64,000 bases of DNA from Shewanella gelidimarina (GTDB taxonomy: Bacteria > Pseudomonadota > Gammaproteobacteria > Enterobacterales > Shewanellaceae). The notes under the pieces are model-generated. The model ran no database searches. It was not told the origin of the DNA and worked only from the letters and a program-made list of their open reading frames with translations. Positions 39,239 through 47,718 of this stretch are shown here, in pieces. Each line of letters begins with the position of its first letter. Within the stretch, counting starts at the first letter, position 1. The stretch spans positions 62,001 through 126,000 of the forward strand of contig NZ_JAKIKW010000008.1 of NCBI RefSeq assembly GCF_023283945.1, in the 5' to 3' direction. The position numbers were made by a program, and so were the translations under genes.

Positions 39239-39264
39239 AAGGCAGCCTAATAGGCTGCCTTTTT
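39239..39264 (+). terminator. Intrinsic terminator after tRNA-Ser
   Basis: AAGGCAGCC (39239-39247) pairs perfectly with GGCTGCCTT (39253-39261) around TAATA, followed by T-run. Confidence 0.93.
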
Positions 39265-39430
39265 GCTTTCTGGCTAACTCATTGTTATTGAAAGCGATAT
39301 ACATTATTGTTATGTTGGTACTTGTGTAAAATTAGCTTTCTAATTTGAAGTATATGGGCTAAATTAGACTGAATAAGTTAGCTTGATTCTAGTTTGATTC
39401 AAGCCAGATTCATTTTAAGGTAGAGCAGCT

Positions 39431-40075
39431 TTGATATCAGTATATTTGGTCGATGACCATGAGCTCGTACGCACCGGTATTCGACGGATTTTAGAAGACG
39501 AACGTGGAATTAAAGTCGTAGGTGAAGCCGGTGATGGAGAGACCGCGGTTCAATGGTGTCGTAAAAACGAAGCTGATGTCATTTTAATGGACATGAATAT
39601 GCCGGGTATTGGGGGCTTAGAAGCCACTCGTAAAATACTCAGATTTCAAGCGCATGCTAAAATTATCGTACTGACGATACATACTGAAGATCCCTTTCCC
39701 ACTAAAGTGATGCAAGCAGGAGCGTCTGGTTATCTAACTAAAGGGGCTACCTCGCCAGAAGTGATGCAAGCTATTCGACAAGTGGCACATGGACAGCGTT
39801 ACTTATCGCCAGAAATTGCTCAGCAAATGGCGCTTAGTCAATTTAATCAGTCGGAAGACAATCCATTTAAAACCCTCTCTGAAAGAGAGCTGCAGATCAT
39901 GTTGATGATCACCAATGGTGAAAAGGTCAGTGATATTTCAGAGCAACTTAACTTGAGTCCCAAAACGGTTAACAGCTATCGCTATCGTTTGTTCGCAAAA
40001 TTAGGTATTGGTGGTGATGTTGAACTCACTCGATTAGCCATACGCTATAAAATGCTCGATACTGGTCAGTTCTAA
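39431..40075 (+). CDS. uvrY: Response regulator UvrY/GacA
   Basis: A 214-residue NarL/FixJ-type regulator, partner of the BarA/GacS sensor; it activates csr small RNAs in relatives. The receiver domain has Asp8/Asp9 (LVDD), phosphorylated Asp54 (ILMDMNMPG) and a lysine in GYLTKGA near 102. A LuxR-type HTH domain follows (LSERELQIMLMITNGEKVSD near 149-168, LNLSPKTVNSYRYRLFAKLG near 174-193), near-identical to E. coli UvrY. Start is TTG at 39431, required for the conserved MISVYLVDDH start; AAGGTAGAG lies upstream. The next gene uvrC follows by 28 bases, an operon shared with E. coli. Confidence 0.96.
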   Translation: MISVYLVDDHELVRTGIRRILEDERGIKVVGEAGDGETAVQWCRKNEADVILMDMNMPGIGGLEATRKILRFQAHAKIIVLTIHTEDPFPTKVMQAGASGYLTKGATSPEVMQAIRQVAHGQRYLSPEIAQQMALSQFNQSEDNPFKTLSERELQIMLMITNGEKVSDISEQLNLSPKTVNSYRYRLFAKLGIGGDVELTRLAIRYKMLDTGQF

Positions 40076-40103
40076 TTAGTGTCTATAGATATATAAAGAG
40101 CGT

Positions 40104-41933
40104 ATGACAGCAGCGTTTAATTCAAATGAGTTTTTGAAAACGGTGACATCCTCGCCTGGTGTTTACCGGATGTATGATGTTGCAGATACCGTTATCTATG
40201 TTGGTAAAGCAAAAGATCTCAAAAAGCGGTTATCTTCCTATTTTCGTAAAAATCTAGCCAATGTAAAAACTCAAGCATTGGTATCAAGAATCTTCAATAT
40301 CGATGTCACAGTCACGCACAGTGAGACCGATGCACTCATTCTAGAAAATGATTATATAAAGCAGTACATGCCTAAATACAATGTACTGCTTAGAGACGAT
40401 AAGTCCTATCCCTATATTTTATTAAGTAACCATAAGCACCCAAGGCTCTCGTATCACAGGGGGCCGAAGAGAGATAAAGGCCAATACTTTGGGCCTTATC
40501 CAAATGGCGGCGCTGTGCGTGAAAGCTTGCATCTATTGCAAAAAATATTTCCTATTCGGCAATGTGATGACCTGTATTACAAAGCAAGATCTCGTCCTTG
40601 CTTGCAATATCAAATTGGCCGTTGCAGTGCGCCGTGTGTAGACCTAGTATCGCTTAAAGACTATCAAGAACAAGTCACATTAGCTGGCCTGTTTTTAAAA
40701 GGTAAAGATCAACAGGTTACCAAAGCACTCGTCGAAAAGATGGAGCTAGCGGCCGGTGAACTCCATTATGAAGACGCCGCTCGTTACCGAGACCAGATCA
40801 CAGCGCTAAGGCGAGTTGCGGAGCAACAAGAGGTTTCTCACTCTTCAGGTGATATGGACGTGATAGGCGTTCACTTCGCATCTGGAGTGGCTTGTTTTCA
40901 TCTGTTGTTTATTCGTGAAGGAAAAATTTTTGGTAGCCGAAGCTACTATCCAAAAGTGCCGGTCGATACGGAATTGTCTGAAGTGTTACGCGCCTTTATG
41001 TTTCAATTTTATCTTAATTCGGACAGCCAGCGAATCACACCTAAAGAGATCCTTGTCAGTGATACTTTTGAAGAGCAAGAGCAGCTTGCTGATGCCATTA
41101 AAGCCGCTCAAGAAAAAAAAGTAGAGATAAAGAGTCAGGTGCGAGGCGAACGTGCCCGTTTCTTGCGGTTAGCGTTAACCAATGCGACCAATGCGGTGAA
41201 TACCAGGCTGTCACATAAGAATACGGTTGAGCAACGCTTCTTGTTACTAGAGGAGGCAATTGAAGTCAGTCATAAAATACAGCGAATGGAATGTTTTGAT
41301 ATCAGCCACACTATGGGGGAAAGTACGGTTGCTTCTTGCGTTGTATTTAATAGAGAAGGTCCGCACAAAGCCGATTACCGTCGTTATAATATTAATGGCA
41401 TTACTCCTGGGGATGACTACGCTGCAATGAAACAAGCTATTAGTCGCCGTTTTGATAAGGTTGTTAGTGGTGGCAAGATACCTGATATTTTGTTTATTGA
41501 TGGCGGAATAGGGCAGTTACGCATCGCTCAAAAGATAGTGGATGAGAAATTTGTTTCGTTAGATCAAGCGCCGACATTAATAGGCGTTGCCAAAGGGGAA
41601 GGCAGGAAGCCCGGTCTCGAAACATTGATCTATGGCGAAAATGAAGTGTCTTTTTCTCTGCCCGCAGATTCCGGTGCCCTACACTTGATCCAACAAATAC
41701 GTGACGAGTCACACCGCTTTGCCATTACAGGGCATCGTAATAAGCGGCAGAAAACCCGCAATACCTCTTCACTAGAATCTATTGAAGGCGTGGGACCTAA
41801 ACGACGTAAGGCATTATTGCAACATTTAGGCGGTTTACAGGAAGTTAAGGGGGCGAGCGTGGCAGAATTGGGAAAAGTACCTGGTATCAGCTTAGAAATG
41901 GCACAAACAATACATGATGCATTGCGAGGGTAG
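40104..41933 (+). CDS. uvrC: Excinuclease ABC subunit C
   Basis: A 609-residue UvrC, normal length. The N-terminal GIY-YIG nuclease ([20 protein letters not shown] near 14-33) makes the 3' incision. A Cys-rich region ([21 protein letters not shown] near 162-182) and a UvrBC/UVR motif near 203-238 bind UvrB. The C-terminal RNase H-like domain ([11 protein letters not shown] near 396-406, [12 protein letters not shown] near 460-471) makes the 5' incision, followed by tandem HhH motifs ([25 protein letters not shown]). Start ATG at 40104 after AAAGAG. Second gene of uvrY-uvrC-pgsA. Confidence 0.96.
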   Translation: MTAAFNSNEFLKTVTSSPGVYRMYDVADTVIYVGKAKDLKKRLSSYFRKNLANVKTQALVSRIFNIDVTVTHSETDALILENDYIKQYMPKYNVLLRDDKSYPYILLSNHKHPRLSYHRGPKRDKGQYFGPYPNGGAVRESLHLLQKIFPIRQCDDLYYKARSRPCLQYQIGRCSAPCVDLVSLKDYQEQVTLAGLFLKGKDQQVTKALVEKMELAAGELHYEDAARYRDQITALRRVAEQQEVSHSSGDMDVIGVHFASGVACFHLLFIREGKIFGSRSYYPKVPVDTELSEVLRAFMFQFYLNSDSQRITPKEILVSDTFEEQEQLADAIKAAQEKKVEIKSQVRGERARFLRLALTNATNAVNTRLSHKNTVEQRFLLLEEAIEVSHKIQRMECFDISHTMGESTVASCVVFNREGPHKADYRRYNINGITPGDDYAAMKQAISRRFDKVVSGGKIPDILFIDGGIGQLRIAQKIVDEKFVSLDQAPTLIGVAKGEGRKPGLETLIYGENEVSFSLPADSGALHLIQQIRDESHRFAITGHRNKRQKTRNTSSLESIEGVGPKRRKALLQHLGGLQEVKGASVAELGKVPGISLEMAQTIHDALRG

Positions 41934-41980
41934 TAAAATTAAGGCAAGATTAGCGCAGATTTTGAATTCTAGGTCTTATA

Positions 41981-42529
41981 ATGCCGTTTAACATTCCTAT
42001 TGCGTTAACACTTTTCAGGTTATTACTGTTACCTGTGTTTATCGTTCTTTTTTACATGCCTGACAGTTGGGCCCTTTTCGCCGCAGCTTTTGTTTTCTGG
42101 TTAGCCGCGGTTACCGATGCGCTCGATGGATACGCTGCACGAAAACTAAAACAATCGACTCGATTTGGTGCTTTCCTTGACCCCGTTGCTGACAAAATCA
42201 TGGTGACCACTGCATTAGTACTGCTAGTGGCTCAATACGATAGTGTGTGGTTGACTTTACCAGCATTATTTATGATTGGCAGGGAGATTGTTATTTCTGC
42301 TTTAAGAGAGTGGATGGCTGAAATAGGTAAACGAGGCACTGTAGCCGTTTCTTGGATCGGTAAATATAAAACAGCGGCACAGATGACTGCGATTACAGGA
42401 TTAATATGGCAGCCAAACGATTTTATTACTTATAGTGCATTTGGTTTGTTTTACGTTGCTGCAGTTCTCACTTTTTGGTCAATGATGAGCTATATACGTG
42501 CCGCTTGGGGCGATTTAACCGCCGAGTAG
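41981..42529 (+). CDS. pgsA: CDP-diacylglycerol-glycerol-3-phosphate phosphatidyltransferase
   Basis: A 182-residue integral-membrane CDP-alcohol phosphotransferase that makes phosphatidylglycerophosphate, committing lipid to phosphatidylglycerol and cardiolipin. The signature D-G-x2-A-R-x8-G-x3-D-x3-D is intact in [20 protein letters not shown] followed by LDPVADK (near 46-72). Four or five further hydrophobic segments fit the family. Start ATG at 41981. It follows uvrC by 47 bases and precedes the three-tRNA operon, exactly as in E. coli. Confidence 0.95.
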   Translation: MPFNIPIALTLFRLLLLPVFIVLFYMPDSWALFAAAFVFWLAAVTDALDGYAARKLKQSTRFGAFLDPVADKIMVTTALVLLVAQYDSVWLTLPALFMIGREIVISALREWMAEIGKRGTVAVSWIGKYKTAAQMTAITGLIWQPNDFITYSAFGLFYVAAVLTFWSMMSYIRAAWGDLTAE

Positions 42530-42591
42530 CTCGTTTTAAAATCAATGAGATTAATTAGTGCGCAAGCAGTTGTTTATCTCTAAATATAGCG

Positions 42592-42619
42592 TTGACTCTT
42601 CGATATAAATCGGTAGAAT
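42592..42619 (+). promoter_or_regulatory. Promoter of the Gly-Cys-Leu tRNA operon
   Basis: TTGACT (42592-42597) and TAGAAT (42614-42619), 16 bases apart, form a near-consensus sigma-70 promoter. A start near 42626 would leave a leader of about 56 bases before tRNA-Gly. Confidence 0.75.
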
Positions 42620-42681
42620 GCCATTCCGTAGTCAAGGGGAAGCGAACTAAGCAAGAACTTGATTACAGATTAAATTGAAAC

Positions 42682-42757
42682 GCGACATTAGCTCAGTTGG
42701 TAGAGCGATACCTTGCCAAGGTATAGGTCATCAGTTCGAACCTGATATGTCGCTCCA
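42682..42757 (+). tRNA. glyW: tRNA-Gly (GCC)
   Basis: 76 bases. Acceptor GCGACAT pairs with ATGTCGC; encoded CCA after discriminator T. Anticodon loop TTGCCAA gives anticodon GCC. D-arm AGCTCAGTTGGTAGAGC and T-arm with GTTCGAA are canonical. First of three tRNAs in the order known from E. coli glyW-cysT-leuZ. Confidence 0.97.
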
Positions 42758-42767
42758 ATTTAACGCC

Positions 42768-42841
42768 GGCGCGATGGCAGAATGGCTATGCTGCGGATTG
42801 CAAATCCGCCTATCTCGGTTCGACTCCGGGTCGCGCCTCCA
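42768..42841 (+). tRNA. cysT: tRNA-Cys (GCA)
   Basis: 74 bases. Acceptor GGCGCGA pairs with TCGCGCC; discriminator T followed by encoded CCA. The anticodon loop contains ATTGCAAAT with anticodon GCA. It starts ten bases after tRNA-Gly, so both are processed from one transcript. Confidence 0.97.
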
Positions 42842-42923
42842 AAGATTAAGAGTTTGATGAGTGGTTAAGTGATTAACTACAGTGTTTCTACCGATAACAC
42901 GCATCATCAAAATCAACGAGTTT

Positions 42924-43009
42924 GCCCGAGTGGTGGAATCGGTAGACACAAGGGATTTAAAATCCCTCGCTTAATAGGCGTGCCGGTTCAAGTCCGGCCT
43001 CGGGTACCA
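42924..43009 (+). tRNA. leuZ: tRNA-Leu (UAA)
   Basis: 86 bases. Acceptor GCCCGAG pairs with CTCGGGT (terminal G-U, as in E. coli leuZ), then A and encoded CCA. The anticodon loop carries TAA between GGGAT and ATCCC stem halves. A class II variable arm follows. It closes the tRNA operon. Confidence 0.97.
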
Positions 43010-43015
43010 TCATTT

Positions 43016-43043
43016 AAGCCCTGACTAACGTCAGGGCTTTTTT
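43016..43043 (+). terminator. Intrinsic terminator of the tRNA operon
   Basis: AAGCCCTGA (43016-43024) pairs perfectly with TCAGGGCTT (43031-43039) around CTAACG, then T-run. Confidence 0.93.
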
Positions 43044-43086
43044 GTGTCTTAATATTAATAAACTTTAGCTTTATCACAGTTGTTGG

Positions 43087-43479
43087 TTGGCGTCAGGTAA
43101 AAGCGGTTATCAAGTCGATGTAAGCTGTTATGGTGATGGGACATTGGATTCTGGGGTGACGGGATTCCCACTCGGTATAGATACCACTTCAAGCGAAAGT
43201 GGCACAAGGTTGCAGGGACAATTTTGCAAAGAAATATGGCAAGGTCTGCTTGAAAATGACGAATATACTTTAGAGAGCCACGGTAACAATACGTTCGATA
43301 ACGGCGATGACGTTATTTACTGGTATTCAGGTGGTTTGTTAAGTGAAGCCACTACTTATTGCTATTACAACTATATCGCTGAGGATCGTACAATAGACGC
43401 CAAAAACTGGCAGCTAAAATACTACCCGGCTACAGGTAAGACCGAGGTAGGTAAAGGTGTCCTTAGCCATACACCGTAG
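43087..43479 (+). CDS. Orphan reading frame after the tRNA operon, possibly 5'-truncated
   Basis: A 130-codon frame with no ATG or GTG near its start; the only initiator is TTG at 43087, without a ribosome site, and the frame is open back to a TAG at 43066. The protein is acidic and rich in Gly, Ser, Thr and Tyr, with three or four cysteines (VSCYGDG, GQFCKE, TTYCYY), as in exported proteins, yet no signal peptide is present. I recognise no family. Its composition differs from the neighbours, and its place right after tRNA genes is a common integration point, so a truncated remnant of an acquired gene is likely. The regions 43044-43086 and 43480-43638 hold no other gene. Confidence 0.4.
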   Translation: MASGKSGYQVDVSCYGDGTLDSGVTGFPLGIDTTSSESGTRLQGQFCKEIWQGLLENDEYTLESHGNNTFDNGDDVIYWYSGGLLSEATTYCYYNYIAEDRTIDAKNWQLKYYPATGKTEVGKGVLSHTP

Positions 43480-43638
43480 CTAACTTGTGCTTTTTTAACC
43501 AATAATCTAGCTCCTTTATCGTAAGTGCTTTTTATTGGCTTGAGATATCTATATTTACAGCGGTAATTCTTTATTACGTCATATACAAAACATAATTGTT
43601 TGCCATACTTAACATTGGGATGTTAATAGGGTGGTTAA

Positions 43639-45033
43639 ATGCGATTTTGTGGTTTCATATGCTGTATAAGTATGCTTTTCATGAGCTTTAATGGGTATGC
43701 TGATGAACGGCTTACTCGTGCTGAAAAGATGTTATACCAACAGGTGTCCTTGCTTGCATTAGTCGATACCGACGGCAAATTTATTCAATATAAAGAAGCA
43801 CTCTCTATTAACAAACTTTCCTCTAAAGAGTTAAATCAGCTTGAAAGTGATATCGAACTATTTTGGAGTGAACATCATATACCCATTAGAAACAAAGCAT
43901 TAAGTGAAATTAGTGATCCTTTCGTTAGAGCGATGGGTTTAGAGCCACAATTAAATGGTTATCTGCAGGTTCAAAATCGTATCCGCCATTTACAATGGTT
44001 AGCTGAACAAGATTGGTGGCAGCCGATAATCATTGATGGTTTGATCCGCCCAGGGAAAAGTCATCCGGTTATCCCTGTTATTGTTAAGCGATTATGGTTG
44101 CTTGGTGATGCTAAAAGTGCCGTTACAGAGTCGACAGTGCTAAATCAAGACATTGTTGATGCATTAAAACGTTTTCAACTAAGACATGGCTTGAAAGCCG
44201 ATGGGATCATTGGTCCTGAAACGGTAAAGTGGCTAAATGTATCCCCAGAGCAGCGCGCATCCATTCTGGCTAAAAATTATATCCAACGAGCTGAGTTTAT
44301 GGCTCAACGTGACGAACGTTTTCTGGTGATCAACATCCCTGCATTCGAAATGGAACTGTTTAACAAAGGAAAAGTTGAGCTTTTTTCAAGGGTAATAGTC
44401 GGAAAACCCTACAGAGCAACGCCGTTACTCAGTAGTTCAATTTCTAATGTCGTGATCAATCCGAGTTGGCGAGTGCCAAAAACAATCCTCCATAAAGACT
44501 TACTGCCACAAGTCAGAAAAGACGGTAATTATATCGCAGCGCGTAATTTTGATGTATTTGATCGTAATAATAATTTGGTAGTGAGAACACCGCAGCAGTG
44601 GAGTGATCTAGCAAGAGGACCCTTTCCTTTTAGATTTGTTCAACGCCCAGGTAGTACTAATACTTTAGGTCGATATAAGTTTTATTTTCCAAATGATTTT
44701 AGTATTTACCTTCACGACACAGCTGACCCAAACTTGTTTCAGCGCAGTAATCGGGCACTTTCATCAGGGTGTATAAGGGTTGAGAATGTTGAAGGGTTAG
44801 CAAATTGGATGGCGGCAAATTTAATTAAAGATCAACAGACTTGGGTCGATAGACATGCCGACCGAAATCGGACCCAATGGTTTGCGTTAAATGCCACTCT
44901 CAATGTGCATTTAGTGTATTGGACTGCTTGGATAGACGCGTCTAATCAAGCACAATTTAGAAATGACATCTACCAAATACAGGCTGGCAGTAGCTTTGCA
45001 GATACCGCCAGTGCTCAAATCAACGACTTATAA
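43639..45033 (+). CDS. L,D-transpeptidase of the YcbB/LdtD type
   Basis: A 464-residue periplasmic L,D-transpeptidase with a signal peptide ending at FNGYA (near 22). Domains: a helical N-terminal part, a peptidoglycan-binding motif (DALKRFQLRHGLKADGIIGP near 173-192), and a YkuD catalytic domain from about 230, with the nucleophile Cys378 in SSGCIRVEN and a histidine in YLHDTADPN near 358. It forms 3-3 cross-links between meso-diaminopimelate residues of peptidoglycan. E. coli LdtD is longer (615), mainly in the N-terminal part. Start ATG at 43639. As in E. coli (ycbB-ycbK), the YcbK-like gene follows. Confidence 0.9.
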   Translation: MRFCGFICCISMLFMSFNGYADERLTRAEKMLYQQVSLLALVDTDGKFIQYKEALSINKLSSKELNQLESDIELFWSEHHIPIRNKALSEISDPFVRAMGLEPQLNGYLQVQNRIRHLQWLAEQDWWQPIIIDGLIRPGKSHPVIPVIVKRLWLLGDAKSAVTESTVLNQDIVDALKRFQLRHGLKADGIIGPETVKWLNVSPEQRASILAKNYIQRAEFMAQRDERFLVINIPAFEMELFNKGKVELFSRVIVGKPYRATPLLSSSISNVVINPSWRVPKTILHKDLLPQVRKDGNYIAARNFDVFDRNNNLVVRTPQQWSDLARGPFPFRFVQRPGSTNTLGRYKFYFPNDFSIYLHDTADPNLFQRSNRALSSGCIRVENVEGLANWMAANLIKDQQTWVDRHADRNRTQWFALNATLNVHLVYWTAWIDASNQAQFRNDIYQIQAGSSFADTASAQINDL

Positions 45034-45129
45034 CGCACTCACCGATATTTTATATGGATAACTTGCAATCCTAAAACTAACAGGGTAATTTGCCTGTCAA
45101 TTGTAGGAAAAGTAGTCAGTGGTGAAAGT

Positions 45130-45678
45130 GTGACCGTAGTATGTTCTGCTCGTAGACAGTTATTATTAGGCCTTGGTGGTGTTGCAATGTTTTCTATGCT
45201 TCCAACAAAGGCACAGGCAAGTCGTTCAACCAAAGGGGTGCGTAGTTTAGGGTTTTACAACCGTCATACTGGTGAGCGTGAGCAAGGAAGCTATTGGATC
45301 GATGGTGATTATCAAGCGGATATTTTGACCGGCTTTAATCAAGTATTAAGAGATCATCGCCAGAATGAATCAGCCCCTATGGATAAACGTTTATTTGATT
45401 TTGCGTATCAATTGAAAATGTCCCTCAGTTTTGATGATGAGTTTCATATTATATCGGGCTACCGTTCTCCAAAAACCAATGAGATGTTAGCTAAAAGAAG
45501 TCATGGTGTCGCAAAGAAAAGTTATCATATGAAAGGGATGGCCTTAGATATCGCTATCCCTGGCGTTAAACTTGCTGATGTAAGAAGTGCCGCCATGGCC
45601 CTTAAATTAGGCGGTGTTGGTTATTACCCAAATTCTGGGTTTGTACATATCGATACCGGGCCTATCCGAAGCTGGTAA
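45130..45678 (+). CDS. ycbK: YcbK-like DUF882 (peptidase M15-type) protein with Tat signal
   Basis: A 182-residue DUF882 protein closely resembling E. coli YcbK. The N-terminus holds a twin-arginine signal (SARRQLLLGLGGVAMFSM, Arg8-Arg9) with cleavage near KAQA. The domain has the zinc-peptidase pattern of M15-like hydrolases: HIISGYRSPKTNE near 107-119, KSYHMKGMALDI near 136-147 and GFVHIDTGP near 171-179. Probably a periplasmic murein endopeptidase-like protein; exact activity unproven. Start GTG at 45130. It follows the L,D-transpeptidase by 96 bases; E. coli keeps the same pair. Confidence 0.88.
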   Translation: MTVVCSARRQLLLGLGGVAMFSMLPTKAQASRSTKGVRSLGFYNRHTGEREQGSYWIDGDYQADILTGFNQVLRDHRQNESAPMDKRLFDFAYQLKMSLSFDDEFHIISGYRSPKTNEMLAKRSHGVAKKSYHMKGMALDIAIPGVKLADVRSAAMALKLGGVGYYPNSGFVHIDTGPIRSW

Positions 45679-45718
45679 GCTTAGCGTTAATACGTCATAA
45701 GTGAACTCGAAGAATATT

Positions 45719-45747
45719 TTGTTTAGTTCTTCTTTTTATGTTAATAT
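45719..45747 (+). promoter_or_regulatory. Candidate promoter of rplY
   Basis: TTGTTT (45719-45724) and TAATAT (45742-45747) with 17-base spacing precede a structured leader of about 75 bases. Confidence 0.5.
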
Positions 45748-45762
45748 CCGCCCGCTTTTAGC

Positions 45763-45800
45763 CAGTAAGGGTTGGTCGAAAACCGTTACTGTAATTTTTT
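45763..45800 (+). promoter_or_regulatory. Structured leader of rplY, candidate L25 autoregulatory element
   Basis: CAGTAA (45763-45768) pairs with TTACTG (45786-45791); inside it, after a G-G mismatch, GGTT (45770-45773) pairs with AACC (45781-45784) around a GGTCGAA loop. TAATTTTTT follows at once, so it can behave as an attenuator. L25 binds the loop E region of 5S rRNA, and a stem interrupted by a purine mismatch could imitate that target. I recall a proposed L25 leader in Gammaproteobacteria but could not check whether this matches. Confidence 0.55.
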
Positions 45801-45830
45801 ACATCTTATTTATATTAAGTGAGTTTTATT

Positions 45831-46118
45831 ATGTCTTATACTATTCCTGCACAAATCCGCACTGAAATAGGGAAAGGTTCGAGCCGCCGCCTACGTCATG
45901 CTAACAAAGTTCCTGCTGTTATCTATGGTCCAGGTAAAGAAGCTATCTCTATTGTTTTTGATCATAAAGATATCATCAACATCCAAGGGAACGACGATTT
46001 TTACAGTACTGACCTAACTATCGCTTTAGATGGTAAAGATGTATTAGTACGTGTTCAAGACATGCAACGTCATGCGTACAAGATTTTAGTTGAACATATT
46101 GACTTTAAATTTGCTTAA
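45831..46118 (+). CDS. rplY: 50S ribosomal protein L25
   Basis: A 95-residue short-form L25 (no CTC extension), which binds 5S rRNA loop E in the central protuberance. Recognisable parts: [20 protein letters not shown] near 14-33, [10 protein letters not shown] near 54-63, [12 protein letters not shown] near 74-85, and HIDFKFA at the end. The ATG at 45831 is preferred to a GTG at 45819, which overlaps the AAGTGAG ribosome site and lengthens the conserved N-terminus. Alone in its transcript and convergent with spoVR. Confidence 0.95.
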   Translation: MSYTIPAQIRTEIGKGSSRRLRHANKVPAVIYGPGKEAISIVFDHKDIINIQGNDDFYSTDLTIALDGKDVLVRVQDMQRHAYKILVEHIDFKFA

Positions 46119-46133
46119 TTTTTAAGTAAATTG

Positions 46134-46161
46134 AAAAAGCGCCTAAATAGGCGCTTTTTTT
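46134..46161. terminator. Bidirectional terminator between rplY and spoVR
   Basis: AAAAAGCGCC (46134-46143) pairs with GGCGCTTTTT (46150-46159) around TAAATA; A-run and T-run on the two sides. Confidence 0.93.
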
Positions 46162-46179
46162 GTGTTTTAAAAATGTGTT

Positions 46180-47709
46180 TTAGATATTGGCGGCGTTATC
46201 AAGCTTGCGTTCAGGGCAGGCGGCTATCACTTTGTTCTCTCCATTTTCACCTTGCTCAATCCGCACATCAAATCCCCATAAACGATGGATATGTTTGACA
46301 ACCTCATGCCGGCTGTCAGCTAATGGGATCCTCGCGTTTGGAACATAACGTAGTGTTAGAGACCTATCACCCGATACCTCCACATTATGGACTTGAATAT
46401 TAGGCTCAATATTAGACAAGTTATACTGCTGCGATAATTTTTCTCTTATCTCTTTGTACCCTCGTTCATCATGAATAGCTGACACTGCGAGGTGATTCTT
46501 ATTGTCGTCATCTAGGATCGAAAACAGCTTAAACTGTCGAATGATGTTAGGTGAAAGATATTGGCTAATAAAGCTTTCATCCTTGAAGTTTTCCATGGCA
46601 AAGTGCAGTGTTGTTAGCCAATCGCTGCCTGCAATATCTGGAAACCATTGTTTATCTTCTTCGGTTGGTTTTTCACATATTCGACGAATATCAATAAACA
46701 TGTTGAAGCCAAGGGCATAAGGGTTAATACCGCTATAATGCGGGCTATTGTAGCTGGGTTGAACGACAACATTGGTATGGCTTTGTAAAAACTCCAACAT
46801 GAATCTATCGGTCACCAGCCCTTCATCATAAAGATGATTGAGAATGGTGTAATGCCAAAAGGTAGCCCAGCCTTCGTTCATCACTTGGGTCTGTTTTTGT
46901 GGGTAGAAGTATTGCCCCATTTTTCTCACTATGCGAACAATCTCCCTTTGCCAAGGTTCTAGAAGCGGTGCGTTCTTCTCAATGAAATACAATATATTCT
47001 CTTGTGGTTCAGCGGGGAAATGTTGCTTTTTGGCCTTTAACTGCTCTTGAGGCGTTTCTGGCACGGTACGCCAGAGATCATTAACTTGGCTCTGTAAATA
47101 GGCTTCTCTATCTTTTTGACGCATTTTCTCCTCTTTAAAGGAGATCTCACTTGGGCGTTTATATCTATCTACACCGAAACTCATTAGTGCATGGCATGAA
47201 TCAATGATGCTTTCCACTCTTTCAACACCATGTAACTCCTCACATTCACTGATGTAATTTCGGGCAAACACTAAGTAATCAATAATGGAGCTAGCATCAG
47301 TCCATGTCTTAAACAGATAATTACCTTTAAAAAAGCTATTATGACCAAAACTTGCATGAGCCATGACTAAGGCTTGCATGGTGATGGTATTTTCCTCCAT
47401 TAGATAGGCGATGCAGGGATCTGAATTGATGACAATCTCATAAGCTAAGCCCATTTGCCCACGCTTATAACCTTGTTCCGTTTCAATAAAACGTTTGCCG
47501 AAGGACCAATGGGTATAGCCAATAGGCATTCCTATACCTGCGTAAGCGTCCATCATTTGCTCGGCGGTAATCACTTCTATTTGATTTGGATAGGCATCTA
47601 ATCGGTAATGGTGAGCGACGCGCTCTATTTCTGTTAAATAGGTTTGAAGAAGATCGAAGTTCCAATCGGGTCCATCATCTAATGGTTTTCTTTTTTCTAT
47701 TTTGTCCAT
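46180..47709 (-). CDS. ycgB: SpoVR family protein (YcgB)
   Basis: A 509-residue SpoVR protein, full length. Typical segments: PIGYTHWSFGKRFIETE near 57-73, AYEIVINSDPCIAYLMEENT near 89-108, HASFGHNSFFKGN near 117-129, MNEGWATFWHYTILN near 278-292 and NPYALGFNMFIDIRRI near 325-340. Despite the name from Bacillus spore cortex formation, in Gram-negatives it works with PrkA and YeaH in stationary-phase and stress adaptation; its biochemical function is not settled. Last gene of the prkA-yeaH-spoVR operon, nine bases after yeaH. In E. coli ycgB is separate from yeaGH but next to fadR, which is close by here. Confidence 0.94.
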   Translation of the reverse strand: MDKIEKRKPLDDGPDWNFDLLQTYLTEIERVAHHYRLDAYPNQIEVITAEQMMDAYAGIGMPIGYTHWSFGKRFIETEQGYKRGQMGLAYEIVINSDPCIAYLMEENTITMQALVMAHASFGHNSFFKGNYLFKTWTDASSIIDYLVFARNYISECEELHGVERVESIIDSCHALMSFGVDRYKRPSEISFKEEKMRQKDREAYLQSQVNDLWRTVPETPQEQLKAKKQHFPAEPQENILYFIEKNAPLLEPWQREIVRIVRKMGQYFYPQKQTQVMNEGWATFWHYTILNHLYDEGLVTDRFMLEFLQSHTNVVVQPSYNSPHYSGINPYALGFNMFIDIRRICEKPTEEDKQWFPDIAGSDWLTTLHFAMENFKDESFISQYLSPNIIRQFKLFSILDDDNKNHLAVSAIHDERGYKEIREKLSQQYNLSNIEPNIQVHNVEVSGDRSLTLRYVPNARIPLADSRHEVVKHIHRLWGFDVRIEQGENGENKVIAACPERKLDNAANI

Positions 47710-47718
47710 AACGCCCCC

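Noticed and set aside
42682-43009. Attachment-site repeat of a tRNA 3' end
   Set aside because: No second copy of the tRNA-Leu, tRNA-Cys or tRNA-Gly 3' sequence was seen downstream in the window.
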